A stretch of DNA of 64,000 bases, taken from contig CAZBKQ010000002.1 in NCBI GenBank assembly GCA_964492555.1, forward strand, positions 88,067 through 152,066. The letters are read 5' to 3'. The DNA comes from GCA-2709075 sp964492555. Lineage in GTDB: Bacteria; Pseudomonadota; Alphaproteobacteria; MPNO01; UBA2964. A model generated the notes under the pieces. The model ran no database searches. It was not told where the DNA came from and was given only the letters and a program-made list of their open reading frames with translations. How positions within the stretch are numbered: the first letter of the stretch is position 1; the number at the start of each line of letters is the position of its first letter. Shown in pieces: positions 53,549 to 62,187 of the stretch. Position numbers and translations under genes: made by a program.

Positions 53549-54032
53549 TGCGCGTCGTCACCCTGTTGCCCAGCGCCACCGACATCGTCGCTGCGCTGGG
53601 GGCGGGTGAGAATATCGTCGGTGTCAGCCATAGCTGTAGTGATGAATGGAAACACCTGCCGGCACTGACCAGCACCATCGTCGATTACGGCGCGCCGAGC
53701 GCCGATATCGACGACCAGGTCAAACAAGCGGACGCGCCGCTCTATGACCTCGATATCGAAACACTTGAGGCGCTCAGACCCGATGTGGTGATCAGCCAGT
53801 CTCTCTGCGATGTCTGCGCGGTTGCCTCCGGCGATGTTGAAGAAGCCGTCAAAACCATCTCCTCACGCCCGGCGCTGATAAATCTTTCCCCCTTCGGGCT
53901 CTCGGACGTTCCGCAAGGCTTCCTTGATGTCGGCGCTGCCATCGGGCACGAGGCCGAAGCGGCGGCACTGACTGAAAGCTGGACCCGGCGTCTCTCCGAT
54001 ATTCAGGGGAAATATCAAACCCGCCCTCCGGT
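53548..54032 (+). CDS. BtuF-like (cobalamin-binding) substrate-binding protein, partial
   Basis: A periplasmic-binding-fold protein of the BtuF/FecB type, visible for ~161 residues before the N run: MRVVTLLPSATDIVAALGAGENIVGVSHSCSD, then LDIETLEALRPDVVISQSLCDVCAV and LIDV-type helices. No signal peptide is seen, as in the cytoplasmic-looking cobalamin-binding relatives found in many proteobacteria. Full-length members have roughly 270-300 residues, so the C-terminal half lies in the gap. The few codons after the gap that seem to continue the frame are not evidence. Coupled to the cupin gene by TAATG. Confidence 0.75.
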
Positions 54033-54132
54033 NNNNNNNNNNNNNNNNNNNNNNNNNNNNNNNNNNNNNNNNNNNNNNNNNNNNNNNNNNNNNNNNNNNN
54101 NNNNNNNNNNNNNNNNNNNNNNNNNNNNNNNN
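54033..54132. other. Assembly gap (100 N)
   Basis: Exactly 100 N, a placeholder scaffold join. It removes the 3' half of the BtuF-like gene, so at least ~300 bp and possibly whole genes may be missing. Sequence on the right begins 20 bp before the MmgE/PrpD start. Confidence 0.99.
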
Positions 54133-54152
54133 ACGGGGTGGGAAAAAACATA

Positions 54153-55520
54153 ATGGACAAGCTGACCGAACAGATCGCGCGCTTCGCGACCGATCTGAGA
54201 TATGACCATCTGGGGGACGAAATCGCCGACCTGGCCGCCCAGCATCTGATCGACGGGCTGGGTTGCGCTCTGGGGGCGGAAAACACCATGCCGGCCACCA
54301 TCGCCCGAACGATCGCGGATGGGCAGACGGCGGGGAAATATGCCGGACGGACATTGTTCGCGGGCCGCACGATGCCGCTCGACATGGCCGGGTTCATCAA
54401 TAGCTGCATGATCCGCAATTACGATTTCAACGACCGGTTTCCGGGCGGCCATCCGTCGGACGGGCTGGGTGCGCATTACGCGCTTGCCGGTACGGTCCCG
54501 ATGGATGGCAAAACCTTTCTGACCGCCGCGCTGATCACCTATGAAATTTTCATCCGTCTGTCGGAGGCGTCGCAGCTCCGCGAACGCGGCTGGGATCAGG
54601 GGTTTGCCGTCGGCATCTCCGCCGCCGCCGCGATGTGCCGCCTTTTCGGGCTGTCGTTTGAGCAGACCGCGAACACTATCGGCATGACGGCAAGCTCCAC
54701 CGTGCCGCTGCGTGTCTCGCGGTCAGGGGAATTGACCGCCTGGAAAAACGTCGCGACGCCTTTCGCCGGGCGCAACGGCACTTTCGCCGCGATACTGGCC
54801 GCGGAAGGCATGCCGGGGCCGGGCAGCGCGTTCGAGGGCCGCGCCGGTCTGTTCGAAAACGTAACCGGTCCTTTCGCGCTTACCCCCTTTCCCAATGAGG
54901 GCGGGCCCGTTCGTTTTACCGAGGTGCTGATCAAATACTGGCCGCTTGAAACCAATGGCCAGCCGGTCGTTTGGGCGGCGCTGGATATGCGGGAGAAAAT
55001 TCCGCCGGAAAAAATCGGCGATATCGAGCATATCGAGATTTTCTGCGATTCCTTCGGCAAGCATGAAATAGGCAGCGAGCCGGAAAAATGGGACCCGCAG
55101 ACACGCGAAACGGCGGATCATTCCATGCCCTATATTTTTGCGCGCGCCCTGGTGGATGGGCCGCTGACCGTGGCGTCTTTCGATGAGGGGGCGGTGCGCG
55201 ATCCCGCCCTGCGGCCTCTGATGAACAAGATCGAGGCGACCATCGATGACGAGATCGAGGCGCTGATGCCCGAACATCTCATCGTCCGCGCGGTGGCGAA
55301 AATGAAAGACGGCACGATCCATGAAACGGAAAGCCGCAACCCGCCCGGCCATCCGCTTAATCCGATGTCGAATGACGACATCGCCGCCAAGTTCCGCAGC
55401 CAGGCGGAACCGGTGATCGGCGCGGATCGTTGCGGGAAAGTGATCGAGGCGTGGTCCGGACTGAAGGATGCGGACGATCTGCGCCCGCTGATCGCGATGA
55501 TGGACTTTCCGGGGAATTAG
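54153..55520 (+). CDS. MmgE/PrpD family protein
   Basis: A 455-residue MmgE/PrpD protein, the fold of 2-methylcitrate dehydratase and cis-aconitate decarboxylase. The N-terminal helical domain has AAQHLIDGLGCALGAEN, then FINSCMIRNYDFNDRFPGGHPSDGLGAHYALAG with the conserved Asp/His region, and GNRERGWDQGFAVGISAAAA-like segments follow. The C-terminal lid domain starts near residue 265 (FPNEGGPVRFTEVLIKYWPLE). Substrates of this family vary widely. The start lies 20 bp after the assembly gap. The selenocysteine peroxiredoxin candidate follows 76 bp later. Confidence 0.85.
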   Translation: MDKLTEQIARFATDLRYDHLGDEIADLAAQHLIDGLGCALGAENTMPATIARTIADGQTAGKYAGRTLFAGRTMPLDMAGFINSCMIRNYDFNDRFPGGHPSDGLGAHYALAGTVPMDGKTFLTAALITYEIFIRLSEASQLRERGWDQGFAVGISAAAAMCRLFGLSFEQTANTIGMTASSTVPLRVSRSGELTAWKNVATPFAGRNGTFAAILAAEGMPGPGSAFEGRAGLFENVTGPFALTPFPNEGGPVRFTEVLIKYWPLETNGQPVVWAALDMREKIPPEKIGDIEHIEIFCDSFGKHEIGSEPEKWDPQTRETADHSMPYIFARALVDGPLTVASFDEGAVRDPALRPLMNKIEATIDDEIEALMPEHLIVRAVAKMKDGTIHETESRNPPGHPLNPMSNDDIAAKFRSQAEPVIGADRCGKVIEAWSGLKDADDLRPLIAMMDFPGN

Positions 55521-55596
55521 TTTTCCCCGCCTCCCCGCGCCGGACCATTCCTGCTATGGTCGCACGGCTTGGAAGAAGTGTAGACAAGAGGTCGTT

Positions 55597-56043
55597 ATGG
55601 CTATTCTTCAAATCGGCGCGGCAGCGCCCGCATTCACCCTCCCCAATCAGGATGGGGAAACGGTGAGCCTGTCGGATCAGGCCGGCAAAAACGTGCTGAT
55701 ATGGTTTTTCCCCCGCGCCTTCGGCGGCGGGTGAACCAACGAAGCCAATGGGTTCCGTGATCGAACCCCTGACTTTGAAGACAAAAACACGGTTCTGATC
55801 GGCATCACCTTCAGCCCGACGGAAGATCTGAAGAAATGGTCGGAAGAACATGGGCTGACCGGGCATTTGCTGTTCGATGAAACCCGCGCGGTCGCCATGG
55901 CCTATGGCGCGGCGGAAAGCGCGGATCAGGATCGGGCGAAACGCATGTCCTTTCTGATCGGACCGGACGGCAAGATCGCCCGGGTCTATGAAACGCCCGA
56001 GGCAACGCCCCATCCGGGCGAGGTGCTCAACGATCTGGGCTGA
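55597..56043 (+). CDS. Probable selenocysteine-containing peroxiredoxin (in-frame UGA at residue 46)
   Basis: An AhpC/TSA-type peroxiredoxin of 148 residues that is continuous only if the TGA at 55732-55734 is read as selenocysteine. Upstream reads MAILQIGAAAPAFTLPNQDG, then VLIWFFPRAFGGG; UGA follows; downstream reads TNEANGFRDRTPDF, then VLIGITFSPTEDLKKW and RMSFLIGPDGKIARVYETP. In Cys homologues the peroxidatic Cys sits exactly there (PxxxxxGCTxEAxGFRD). No further stop occurs until 56041, the fold is complete, and there is no Cys anywhere, so it would be a 1-Sec enzyme. A hairpin at 55750-55768 fits a bacterial SECIS. The alternative is a nonsense-mutated pseudogene. Ribosome site: AAGAGG. 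Confidence 0.85.
55750..55768 (+). promoter_or_regulatory. Candidate bacterial SECIS hairpin
   Basis: A perfect 6-bp stem GGGTTC (55750-55755) / GAACCC (55763-55768) encloses the 7-base loop CGTGATC. Twenty-one bases separate the UGA from the loop, within the published bSECIS window of about 16-37, and the second loop base is G, as the bSECIS rule of a G among the first two loop bases requires. It lies in coding sequence, as bacterial SECIS elements do, where it would recruit SelB. Confidence 0.7.
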
Positions 56044-56057
56044 CGGACAAGGCGCGC

Positions 56058-56330
56058 ATGACGGATTACTGGCTGAGCAAGATGATGTTCGATTTGCAGA
56101 AATCGGGCGATGTTCAGGCGTGGCGCGCGGACCGGGAGCCTTTTCTGGCGCAATACCCGATCAGCGAGGAAATGAAGCAGGCCGTCCGTGATGATGATAT
56201 CGCCGCCATCGCGCCCCATGTGAACGCCTATCTGCTTCGGTTTTACTGCGGCATTTGCGGCATGGAAGATGCGGAATTCATTGCCCATCTGCGGAGGATG
56301 CCGGCACCGGAGAACACAGCCAATGGCTGA
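56058..56330 (+). CDS. LigA-like extradiol dioxygenase small subunit
   Basis: A 90-residue protein of the LigA (protocatechuate 4,5-dioxygenase alpha-subunit) superfamily: an all-helical fold with DYWLSKMMFDLQKSG at the N-terminus, FLAQYPISEEMKQAVRDDD in the middle and LLRFYCGICGMEDAEFI near the end. It supports the LigB-type catalytic subunit that starts 8 bp before its stop, so the two are translationally coupled. It begins 14 bp after the peroxiredoxin stop, so all three genes may share a transcript. Confidence 0.8.
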   Translation: MTDYWLSKMMFDLQKSGDVQAWRADREPFLAQYPISEEMKQAVRDDDIAAIAPHVNAYLLRFYCGICGMEDAEFIAHLRRMPAPENTANG

Positions 56331-57171
56331 GCTTGCCGGCGCCTTCGCGGCAAGCCACGCGCCCCTGATCGCACGCGAATGGGAAACTCTTACCCCGCCC
56401 ACGAAGAAAAAAATCGTCACGGCGTTCGGCGACATGAAGGCCCGGATAGAGGCGCTTTCTCCCGATATATTGATCGTGCTGGCGCCCGATCACTGGGTGA
56501 ATTTTTTCCTCGATAATTTGCCGGCTTTCTGCATCGGAGTGGGCACCGAACATGGCGGCCCGCCAGAGCCGTTTCTGGCACCGAAATTTCCGCACAAGGC
56601 AATGGCGGGCCATCCTGAATTCGCCCGTCACCTGGCGGAAACCGCCTTCGAAAAGGGCTTCGAGCCATCGCTGACCTACGATGCGCGGCTCGATCACGGG
56701 TTTTGCATCCCGCTGTGGCTGCTCGATCTCAACCCGCTGCCCGCCATCGTGCCGATTTTCGTAAATGAGCTGGAAGAACCGATGCCGACCGTTGCCCGCT
56801 GTTTCGATTGGGGCCGGATGATCGCAACGGCTATCGAGACCTATCCGGACGACCTCAGGATTGCCATGCTGGGGTCCGGCGGGTTGAGCCATTCGATCGG
56901 CGAGCCGACCATGGGCAATATCGACGAGCCGTTTGACCGCAATTGTATTGATCTGTTTTCCCGCGCCGATGAGACGGAGATCGCGGACACCCTGACCAGG
57001 GCCCTGCCGACTGTCGGTAATGGCAGCGCCGAGGTGCGCAGCTGGGTCATTGCTCATGCCGCGATGGGATGCCAGGGGTTCGAACTGATCGATTATGAGC
57101 CGGTGCCGGAGGTTTATGTCGGGTGCGGCTGGGCGGAGTGGCGCAAGAGCGCACAATCCGGCGACTCATAG
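56323..57171 (+). CDS. LigB-type extradiol ring-cleavage dioxygenase catalytic subunit
   Basis: A 282-residue class III extradiol dioxygenase. Iron ligands His12 (AASHAPLI) and His57 (LAPDHWVN) are visible, and the catalytic His lies in GSGGLSHSIGEP near residue 195, as in Sphingobium LigB. It cleaves a catechol-type ring next to the hydroxyls, and with the small LigA-like protein forms an alpha2beta2 enzyme. The actual substrate (protocatechuate, gallate or another) is not evident. The ATG at 56323 overlaps the LigA-like stop. It is the last gene of the rightward run. Confidence 0.85.
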   Translation: MAELAGAFAASHAPLIAREWETLTPPTKKKIVTAFGDMKARIEALSPDILIVLAPDHWVNFFLDNLPAFCIGVGTEHGGPPEPFLAPKFPHKAMAGHPEFARHLAETAFEKGFEPSLTYDARLDHGFCIPLWLLDLNPLPAIVPIFVNELEEPMPTVARCFDWGRMIATAIETYPDDLRIAMLGSGGLSHSIGEPTMGNIDEPFDRNCIDLFSRADETEIADTLTRALPTVGNGSAEVRSWVIAHAAMGCQGFELIDYEPVPEVYVGCGWAEWRKSAQSGDS

Positions 57172-57185
57172 CCGACAGAACCAGA

Positions 57186-58514
57186 TCAATCGTTGAAATT
57201 ATCCCTGAGCGTGCCGGGCGTGTATTCCGTCTTGGACAGGCGGCGCCGCTGCAACTCCGGCACCACATGATCGACAAATTCCCTGATATTATTGCTGGCG
57301 TGATAGCCGCGGCCAAGGATGAATCCGCCATTGGCGCCGGTTTCGAAATGAATTTCCTCCAGCCTGTCGACTATTTCCTTCGGCGTGCCTTCCGCCGCCA
57401 GAATCCGCTTGGTCAAATAATCGCGCCCCAGTTCGCGCACCGTCGTCTTGGGATCGGTAGTGTTGACGATTTCCTCAAACGTGCCGAGATTGCCGCTGGT
57501 CTCCCGCACCTGATCGGCGAAATCGGCGAGGGTCATTTCCGGATCGGCGGTGGAAAAATCGACCCCGAACCATTGCGACATCTCAATCAGCCCGCCTTCG
57601 GGCGGAATTGAGTCAAGAAACGCCTGTTCCTTGGCCCGCGCTTCGGATTGCGATTCCGCCACCTGTATCCTGACCGACCAGAGAATGCCGAGATCGCGCG
57701 GTTCGCGTCCGAATTTTGCAAGCCGTTCATCGATTGCCGCGCGGTGCTGTTTCATGCTGTCGATCGTCCGCCGCGTGCTGAATTGCAGGTCGGCAAATCT
57801 GGCGGCCAGGTCCATTCCCGGCCCGGACTGCCCCGCCTGTATAATCAGCGGGCGCTGCTGTGGCGACGGCAGCGCCGGCAGCGGGCCGCGCACGTTGAAA
57901 TAATCGCCGCGAAAATCCAGCCGGTGGACTTTCTCCGAGTTCAGAAACACACCTGCCTCACGATCCAGCACCGGTGCATCGGGCTCCACGCTGTCCCACA
58001 GGCGGCAGGCGACATCAAGAAATTCCTGTGCCCGGCGATAGCGTTCGTCATGTTCCATCATGACGTCGAAGCCCCAGTTCATCGCCTCCCACTTATAGGC
58101 CGAGGTCACCGCGTTCCAGGCGATCCGGCCCTTGGTAACGTGATCAAGCGCGTTGAACGTCCGGGCGCAGTGAAACGGGTGATGATAGGTGGTCGACATG
58201 GTCAGCGCATAGCCGATCTGTTCCGTCACCCGGGCAAGGACCGGGATCATCGGCGTCATGTCATGGCGCGGCCATTTCACGCCATTGCGGACCACCGCAT
58301 CATGATTGCCGCCGAAATCCTCCGACGTGCCGCCGGTATCGCCAAAGAACAACAGATCCATCCTGCCGCTTTCCGCCGTCTTGGCGATGTCTTCATAAAA
58401 CTCGGAACTGCTGTAATAGGGATAGCCGACCCAAGAACCGGGCATACGCCACAGAAAATCGGTATGCAGAAAGGACAGATCGGCGGCCAGATGAATGGTC
58501 TCACGTTCAGACAT
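57186..58514 (-). CDS. NtaA/SnaA/DszA-type flavin-dependent monooxygenase (LLM class)
   Basis: A 442-residue bacterial-luciferase-fold monooxygenase of the nitrilotriacetate/pristinamycin/dibenzothiophene-sulfone group. Signatures are HTDFLWRMPGSWVGYPYYSSSEFYED, MDLLFFGDTGG, TTYHHPFHCARTFNALDHVTKGRIAWNAVTS and PLIIQAGQSGPGMDLAARFADLQF. These enzymes need a separate FMN reductase, which is not encoded here. The start is at ATG 58514 (MSERETIHL). It is the second gene of a leftward pair with the Mo-hydroxylase large subunit, whose stop is 2 bp upstream. Only one full LLM gene is present; the remnant at 51772 belongs to a different subgroup. Confidence 0.86.
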   Translation of the reverse strand: MSERETIHLAADLSFLHTDFLWRMPGSWVGYPYYSSSEFYEDIAKTAESGRMDLLFFGDTGGTSEDFGGNHDAVVRNGVKWPRHDMTPMIPVLARVTEQIGYALTMSTTYHHPFHCARTFNALDHVTKGRIAWNAVTSAYKWEAMNWGFDVMMEHDERYRRAQEFLDVACRLWDSVEPDAPVLDREAGVFLNSEKVHRLDFRGDYFNVRGPLPALPSPQQRPLIIQAGQSGPGMDLAARFADLQFSTRRTIDSMKQHRAAIDERLAKFGREPRDLGILWSVRIQVAESQSEARAKEQAFLDSIPPEGGLIEMSQWFGVDFSTADPEMTLADFADQVRETSGNLGTFEEIVNTTDPKTTVRELGRDYLTKRILAAEGTPKEIVDRLEEIHFETGANGGFILGRGYHASNNIREFVDHVVPELQRRRLSKTEYTPGTLRDNFND

Positions 58515-58516
58515 GG

Positions 58517-60817
58517 CTAGGCCTCCGACCGCGCCGCCTTGATCAACCCCCACAGATAATCCGGTGTCAGCGGCAATTGCCTGATTTCCACATCAAGCGA
58601 CGACAATGCGTTGGCGACCGCATTGGCCATCAGCCCGCCCATCGGCAGCAGCCCGCCTTCGCCGCCGCCCTTGGCGCCGAGCGGGCTGACGGGGGACGGG
58701 TTTTCCTCCAGCAGATAGGCGCGGATATTCGGAAAATTGCCGGAAAGCGGCGCGAGATAGTCGGCCAGCGTGCCGGTGACGAGCTGCGCCTCTTCGTCAT
58801 AAATCAGGTGTTCGAGAAACGCGCCGCCAAGCCCCTGCACCATCGCTCCGGTGGCCTGACCCTTCAGCGTCATCGGATTGATGATCTTTCCGACATCTTC
58901 GAAAAACACCAGATCGATCAGCGCGACGTCGCCGGTTTCCGGGTCGACCGTTACATGCGCCGCCGCCGAGCCGTTGGCGTAGGTGTGTTTGTGATTGTGA
59001 AAGGTTTCCTCGACCGGCGGCACAATAGCGGCCAGATCGGCGAAGGCAACGCTCCGCCCGTCCGGCCCGGACGCCGCCCCGTCCGCCAGCGCTATATCCG
59101 CCGCCGCGCAGCCGAACTTTTCCGCCGCCGCGTTGCAGATTTCCCGCCGCAACCCGTTCGCCGCGAGAATAATCGCCGAGCCGCCCATCACGGTGGAGCG
59201 CGAATGGTAGGATCCGAAACCTTCCGTCAGAAGCGGCGTCGAGCCATGCGCCAGCGCGACCCGTTCGAACGGGATTTCCAGCGCATCCGCCGCAATCTGG
59301 GTCAGGATGGTTTCCACCCCCTGCCCGACCGAGGTGGAGCCGACATGTATCAGCACCGATCCGTCCGGCTGCAGGATGGCCCGCGCGTTTTCCCGGGGGC
59401 CCGCCCCGCCCCCTTCGATAAAGCAGGCAACGGCCAGCCCGTGATAGACCCCGTCTATCAATTGCCCGCGCAGATGTTGTTTCTCCGCCCAGCCGATTTC
59501 CTTCAGACAGCGATCCAGCACCATTTCGTAATCGCCGCTATCGAGCTCATCCTCCAGCGGCACCGGGCTGATCGCGGCAATGGGGTACGGCATCTCGTCC
59601 TTGCGCACCAGATTGCGGCGGCGGAATTCGACCGGATCGATTCCGAGATCCTTCGCCGCCATATCGAACAGCCGTTCGCAGAAAAAAATCGTCTCGTACC
59701 GGCCGGGCCCGCGATAGGTGCCGATCGGCGCCTTGTTGGTCAGCATGGTGTGCGAGCGGATATCGATATTCGGCACGCGATAGGGACCGGACATGAATTG
59801 CGCGACATTGCGCGGGCTGATCGGCCCGTTGGTCCGGTAATAGGCTCCGGCATCGACCCAGACCTCGCCACGCAGCCCCAGCAATGTTCCGTCGGCGGCG
59901 CAGGCGATCTCGATCTCGCAATCCATCTCGCGCGCATGCCCCATGGTCAGCAGATTATCGCGGCGGTCCTCGATCCATTTCACCGGCCGGCCGCAGTGCC
60001 GGGCGGCAAAGGGGATCAGATAATCCTCCGGGAAGAACTCGCCGCGCGCGCCGAACCCGCCGCCGACATCGCTTTCCATCATGTCGATGGAGCCTTCTTC
60101 GACCCCCATCATGCCGGCGAGAATCCGTCGGTTGGGAAACGGCACCTTGGCCGCGCCCTCAACCGTCAACCGTTGCGCTTCCGCATCCCATTCCGCCAGC
60201 ACGCCGCGCGGCTCCATCGGCAACGCCAGATGACGCTGTGTCGCGAGCTTTTCCCGACGGATATAGGCGGCAGAGTCAAAGGCCGCATCGGCATCGCCCT
60301 TGGTCGCGTGATAGGTGACCGCCTCGTTGCTTCCCCAATCGTCGAACAGAAGCGACTTTTCGGCACAGGCGTCAAACCGGCTGGCAATGGCTGGCAGCGG
60401 CTCGATATCGACCTCAATCAGCGCCCGGGCGTCTTCACCAAGTGCGGGACTATCTGCCAGGATAATCGCAATGGCTTCCCCGACATAGCGGACCTTGTCG
60501 CGCGCGATCGCGGGCTGGCCGAGCGGGATCAGCTCCTCCATCGGCATCAGGCGCAGCGGCACCAGCGGCATTTCCGCCGGCAGATCGGCGGCGGTGATCA
60601 CCGAATGCACGCCAGGCAGCGCAGCGGCCGCCGAGCTATCAATGGATCGGATCAGCCCATGCCCCACGGAACTCCTCAAAATGACGGCGTGGAGCAGGTT
60701 TTCGCGGGAAATATCGTCGACAAACCGGCCGCGCCCGGGGAGGAGGCGTAAATCCTCGACCCGCCGAACCGGCTGGCCGACGTAAGTATTGTGAAGCGTA
60801 GTGCGCGCGGTGGACAT
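58517..60817 (-). CDS. Xanthine-dehydrogenase-family molybdopterin subunit
   Basis: A 766-residue Mo-cofactor subunit: hammerhead start (RRVEDLRLLPGRGRFVDD), MPLVPLRLMPMEEL, SDVGGGFGARGEFFPEDYLIPFAARHCGRPVKW, APIGTYRGPGRYE and catalytic Glu in SPLGAKGGGEGGLLPMGG. The loop APIGTYRGPGR matches the form II CODH-like/aldehyde-oxidoreductase class rather than true CO dehydrogenase. No iron-sulfur or FAD subunit is adjacent. It is divergent from the second Rieske oxygenase and followed at 2 bp by the LLM monooxygenase. It may borrow the FAD subunit from elsewhere, or be incomplete. Confidence 0.87.
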   Translation of the reverse strand: MSTARTTLHNTYVGQPVRRVEDLRLLPGRGRFVDDISRENLLHAVILRSSVGHGLIRSIDSSAAAALPGVHSVITAADLPAEMPLVPLRLMPMEELIPLGQPAIARDKVRYVGEAIAIILADSPALGEDARALIEVDIEPLPAIASRFDACAEKSLLFDDWGSNEAVTYHATKGDADAAFDSAAYIRREKLATQRHLALPMEPRGVLAEWDAEAQRLTVEGAAKVPFPNRRILAGMMGVEEGSIDMMESDVGGGFGARGEFFPEDYLIPFAARHCGRPVKWIEDRRDNLLTMGHAREMDCEIEIACAADGTLLGLRGEVWVDAGAYYRTNGPISPRNVAQFMSGPYRVPNIDIRSHTMLTNKAPIGTYRGPGRYETIFFCERLFDMAAKDLGIDPVEFRRRNLVRKDEMPYPIAAISPVPLEDELDSGDYEMVLDRCLKEIGWAEKQHLRGQLIDGVYHGLAVACFIEGGGAGPRENARAILQPDGSVLIHVGSTSVGQGVETILTQIAADALEIPFERVALAHGSTPLLTEGFGSYHSRSTVMGGSAIILAANGLRREICNAAAEKFGCAAADIALADGAASGPDGRSVAFADLAAIVPPVEETFHNHKHTYANGSAAAHVTVDPETGDVALIDLVFFEDVGKIINPMTLKGQATGAMVQGLGGAFLEHLIYDEEAQLVTGTLADYLAPLSGNFPNIRAYLLEENPSPVSPLGAKGGGEGGLLPMGGLMANAVANALSSLDVEIRQLPLTPDYLWGLIKAARSEA

Positions 60818-60932
60818 GGGCGAAGAATTTCACTTCCCCCCCGCCTTGGCAAGCGCGGCAAGCCTCTATTGCCCGAACCCGGCGATTTGATAGAGTTTGC
60901 GCCCGAATTCGACATGGCAAGGACCGCCGCAC

Positions 60933-62183
60933 ATGGATGACATCCACACCAACACGGCGCCCGGCGATTTCGTCTGGCCCTATGAGGACACCTCGCGCGT
61001 GCCCTATCGCGTCTATACCGACGAGGATCTCTACGCGCTGGAACAGAAATGCATTTTTCAGGGGCCTGTCTGGAACTTCCTCTGCCTCGATTGCGAGATT
61101 CCGAACCCGGGCGATTACAAGACCACCTGGGCGGGCGACACGCCGATCATCGTGGTGCGGGACGAAAACGGCGATGTGAACGCGATGGTCAATCGCTGTG
61201 CGCATAAGGGCGCGCTGGTCTGTTTCAAACCGCGCGGCAATGTGAAGGAGCTCACCTGCGTCTATCACAACTGGGTCTATGATCTGCGCGGCAATCTGAC
61301 CGCCGTCGCCTTCAAACGCGGCGTCGGCGGCAAGGGCGGGCTGACCGATGAATTCAAAAATGAAGATCACGGTCTGCGCCCGCTCCGGGTGGAGATTTTC
61401 CGCGGGCTGGTCATGGGCACTTTTTCCGGCGAGACCGAGCCGGTCGCGGAATATCTCGGGGACGAGCTGACCGCCGCCGTCGACCGGGTGCTGATCAAGC
61501 CATTGAAAGTCCTCGGCTACTACTCCCAGATTTTTCAGAACAACTGGAAGCTCTATGTCGAGAACAACAAGGATTCCTATCACGCGAGCCTGTTGCATGT
61601 GTTTCACAACACGTTCGGCGTGGTGCGCCCGACCATGGGGGGCGGCATCAAGATCAGTGATTCCGGCTGGCATCATCTGAGCTATACCGTACGGACCGAT
61701 ATCGCCGACAGCGAAATCGGCAAGGAGAAGGTGCGCTCCAAACAGGAGGAGTACAGCCTGGAATCGCCCGCTTTGATGGAGCACAAGCCGGAGCTCGGCG
61801 ACAACGTCACCAACAATATCCAGACCGTGTTCCCGACACTGGTGATCCAGCAAATTCTCAACTGTCTCGCCGTGCGCCAGCTTATCCCGCGCGGGGTGAA
61901 TGAGGCGGAGCTGATCTGGACCATTCTCGGGTTCGAGGACGATGACGAGGAAATGATCCAGCACCGCATCGCGACCAATAATCTGGTCGGGCCGGCGGGC
62001 TTTATCTCCATGGAAGACGGGGCGGTCGGCGCCTGGGTGCAGCGCGCGGCCAGATCCGACGGCGAAGCGATGACCGTCATGCCGATGGGAGGACGCGCGA
62101 TCGAGCCAAGCCAGGGATCGCGCGTGACGGAGGCCGCGGTGCGCGGATTCTGGAAGGGCTGGCGCGAGTGCATGGGGGTTTGA
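60933..62183 (+). CDS. Rieske aromatic ring-hydroxylating dioxygenase, alpha subunit
   Basis: A 416-residue oxygenase component with ligands at the same residue numbers as the protein at 13538-14794: Cys89, His91, Cys109, His112 for the Rieske cluster and His217, His222 (DSYHASLLH) with Asp214 for the mononuclear iron. Long shared stretches such as RVPYRVYTD, NNWKLY and VGPAGxISMEDG show recent common ancestry. ATG 60933 is used; a TTG extension upstream is unlikely. Its beta subunit starts 4 bp after the stop. Partner ferredoxin and reductase are not in the window. Confidence 0.9.
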   Translation: MDDIHTNTAPGDFVWPYEDTSRVPYRVYTDEDLYALEQKCIFQGPVWNFLCLDCEIPNPGDYKTTWAGDTPIIVVRDENGDVNAMVNRCAHKGALVCFKPRGNVKELTCVYHNWVYDLRGNLTAVAFKRGVGGKGGLTDEFKNEDHGLRPLRVEIFRGLVMGTFSGETEPVAEYLGDELTAAVDRVLIKPLKVLGYYSQIFQNNWKLYVENNKDSYHASLLHVFHNTFGVVRPTMGGGIKISDSGWHHLSYTVRTDIADSEIGKEKVRSKQEEYSLESPALMEHKPELGDNVTNNIQTVFPTLVIQQILNCLAVRQLIPRGVNEAELIWTILGFEDDDEEMIQHRIATNNLVGPAGFISMEDGAVGAWVQRAARSDGEAMTVMPMGGRAIEPSQGSRVTEAAVRGFWKGWRECMGV

Positions 62184-62187
62184 ACTG

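Noticed and set aside
54033..54132. N run as a repeat or CRISPR-like element
   Set aside because: Exactly 100 N is a scaffolding placeholder.
53548..54153. Reading the BtuF-like frame through the N run to 54153
   Set aside because: Codons made of N carry no information and the true gap length is unknown; frame continuity is an artefact.
55357..56013. 218-codon minus-strand frame covering the peroxiredoxin
   Set aside because: The plus strand encodes a complete peroxiredoxin if UGA is Sec; the minus frame has no recognisable domain and overlaps the MmgE/PrpD 3' end.
58577..60751. Very long open frame (724 codons) on the plus strand opposite the Mo-hydroxylase
   Set aside because: Antisense to a clearly homologous gene; the His/Arg/Gly-rich composition is the usual shadow of a GC-biased coding strand.
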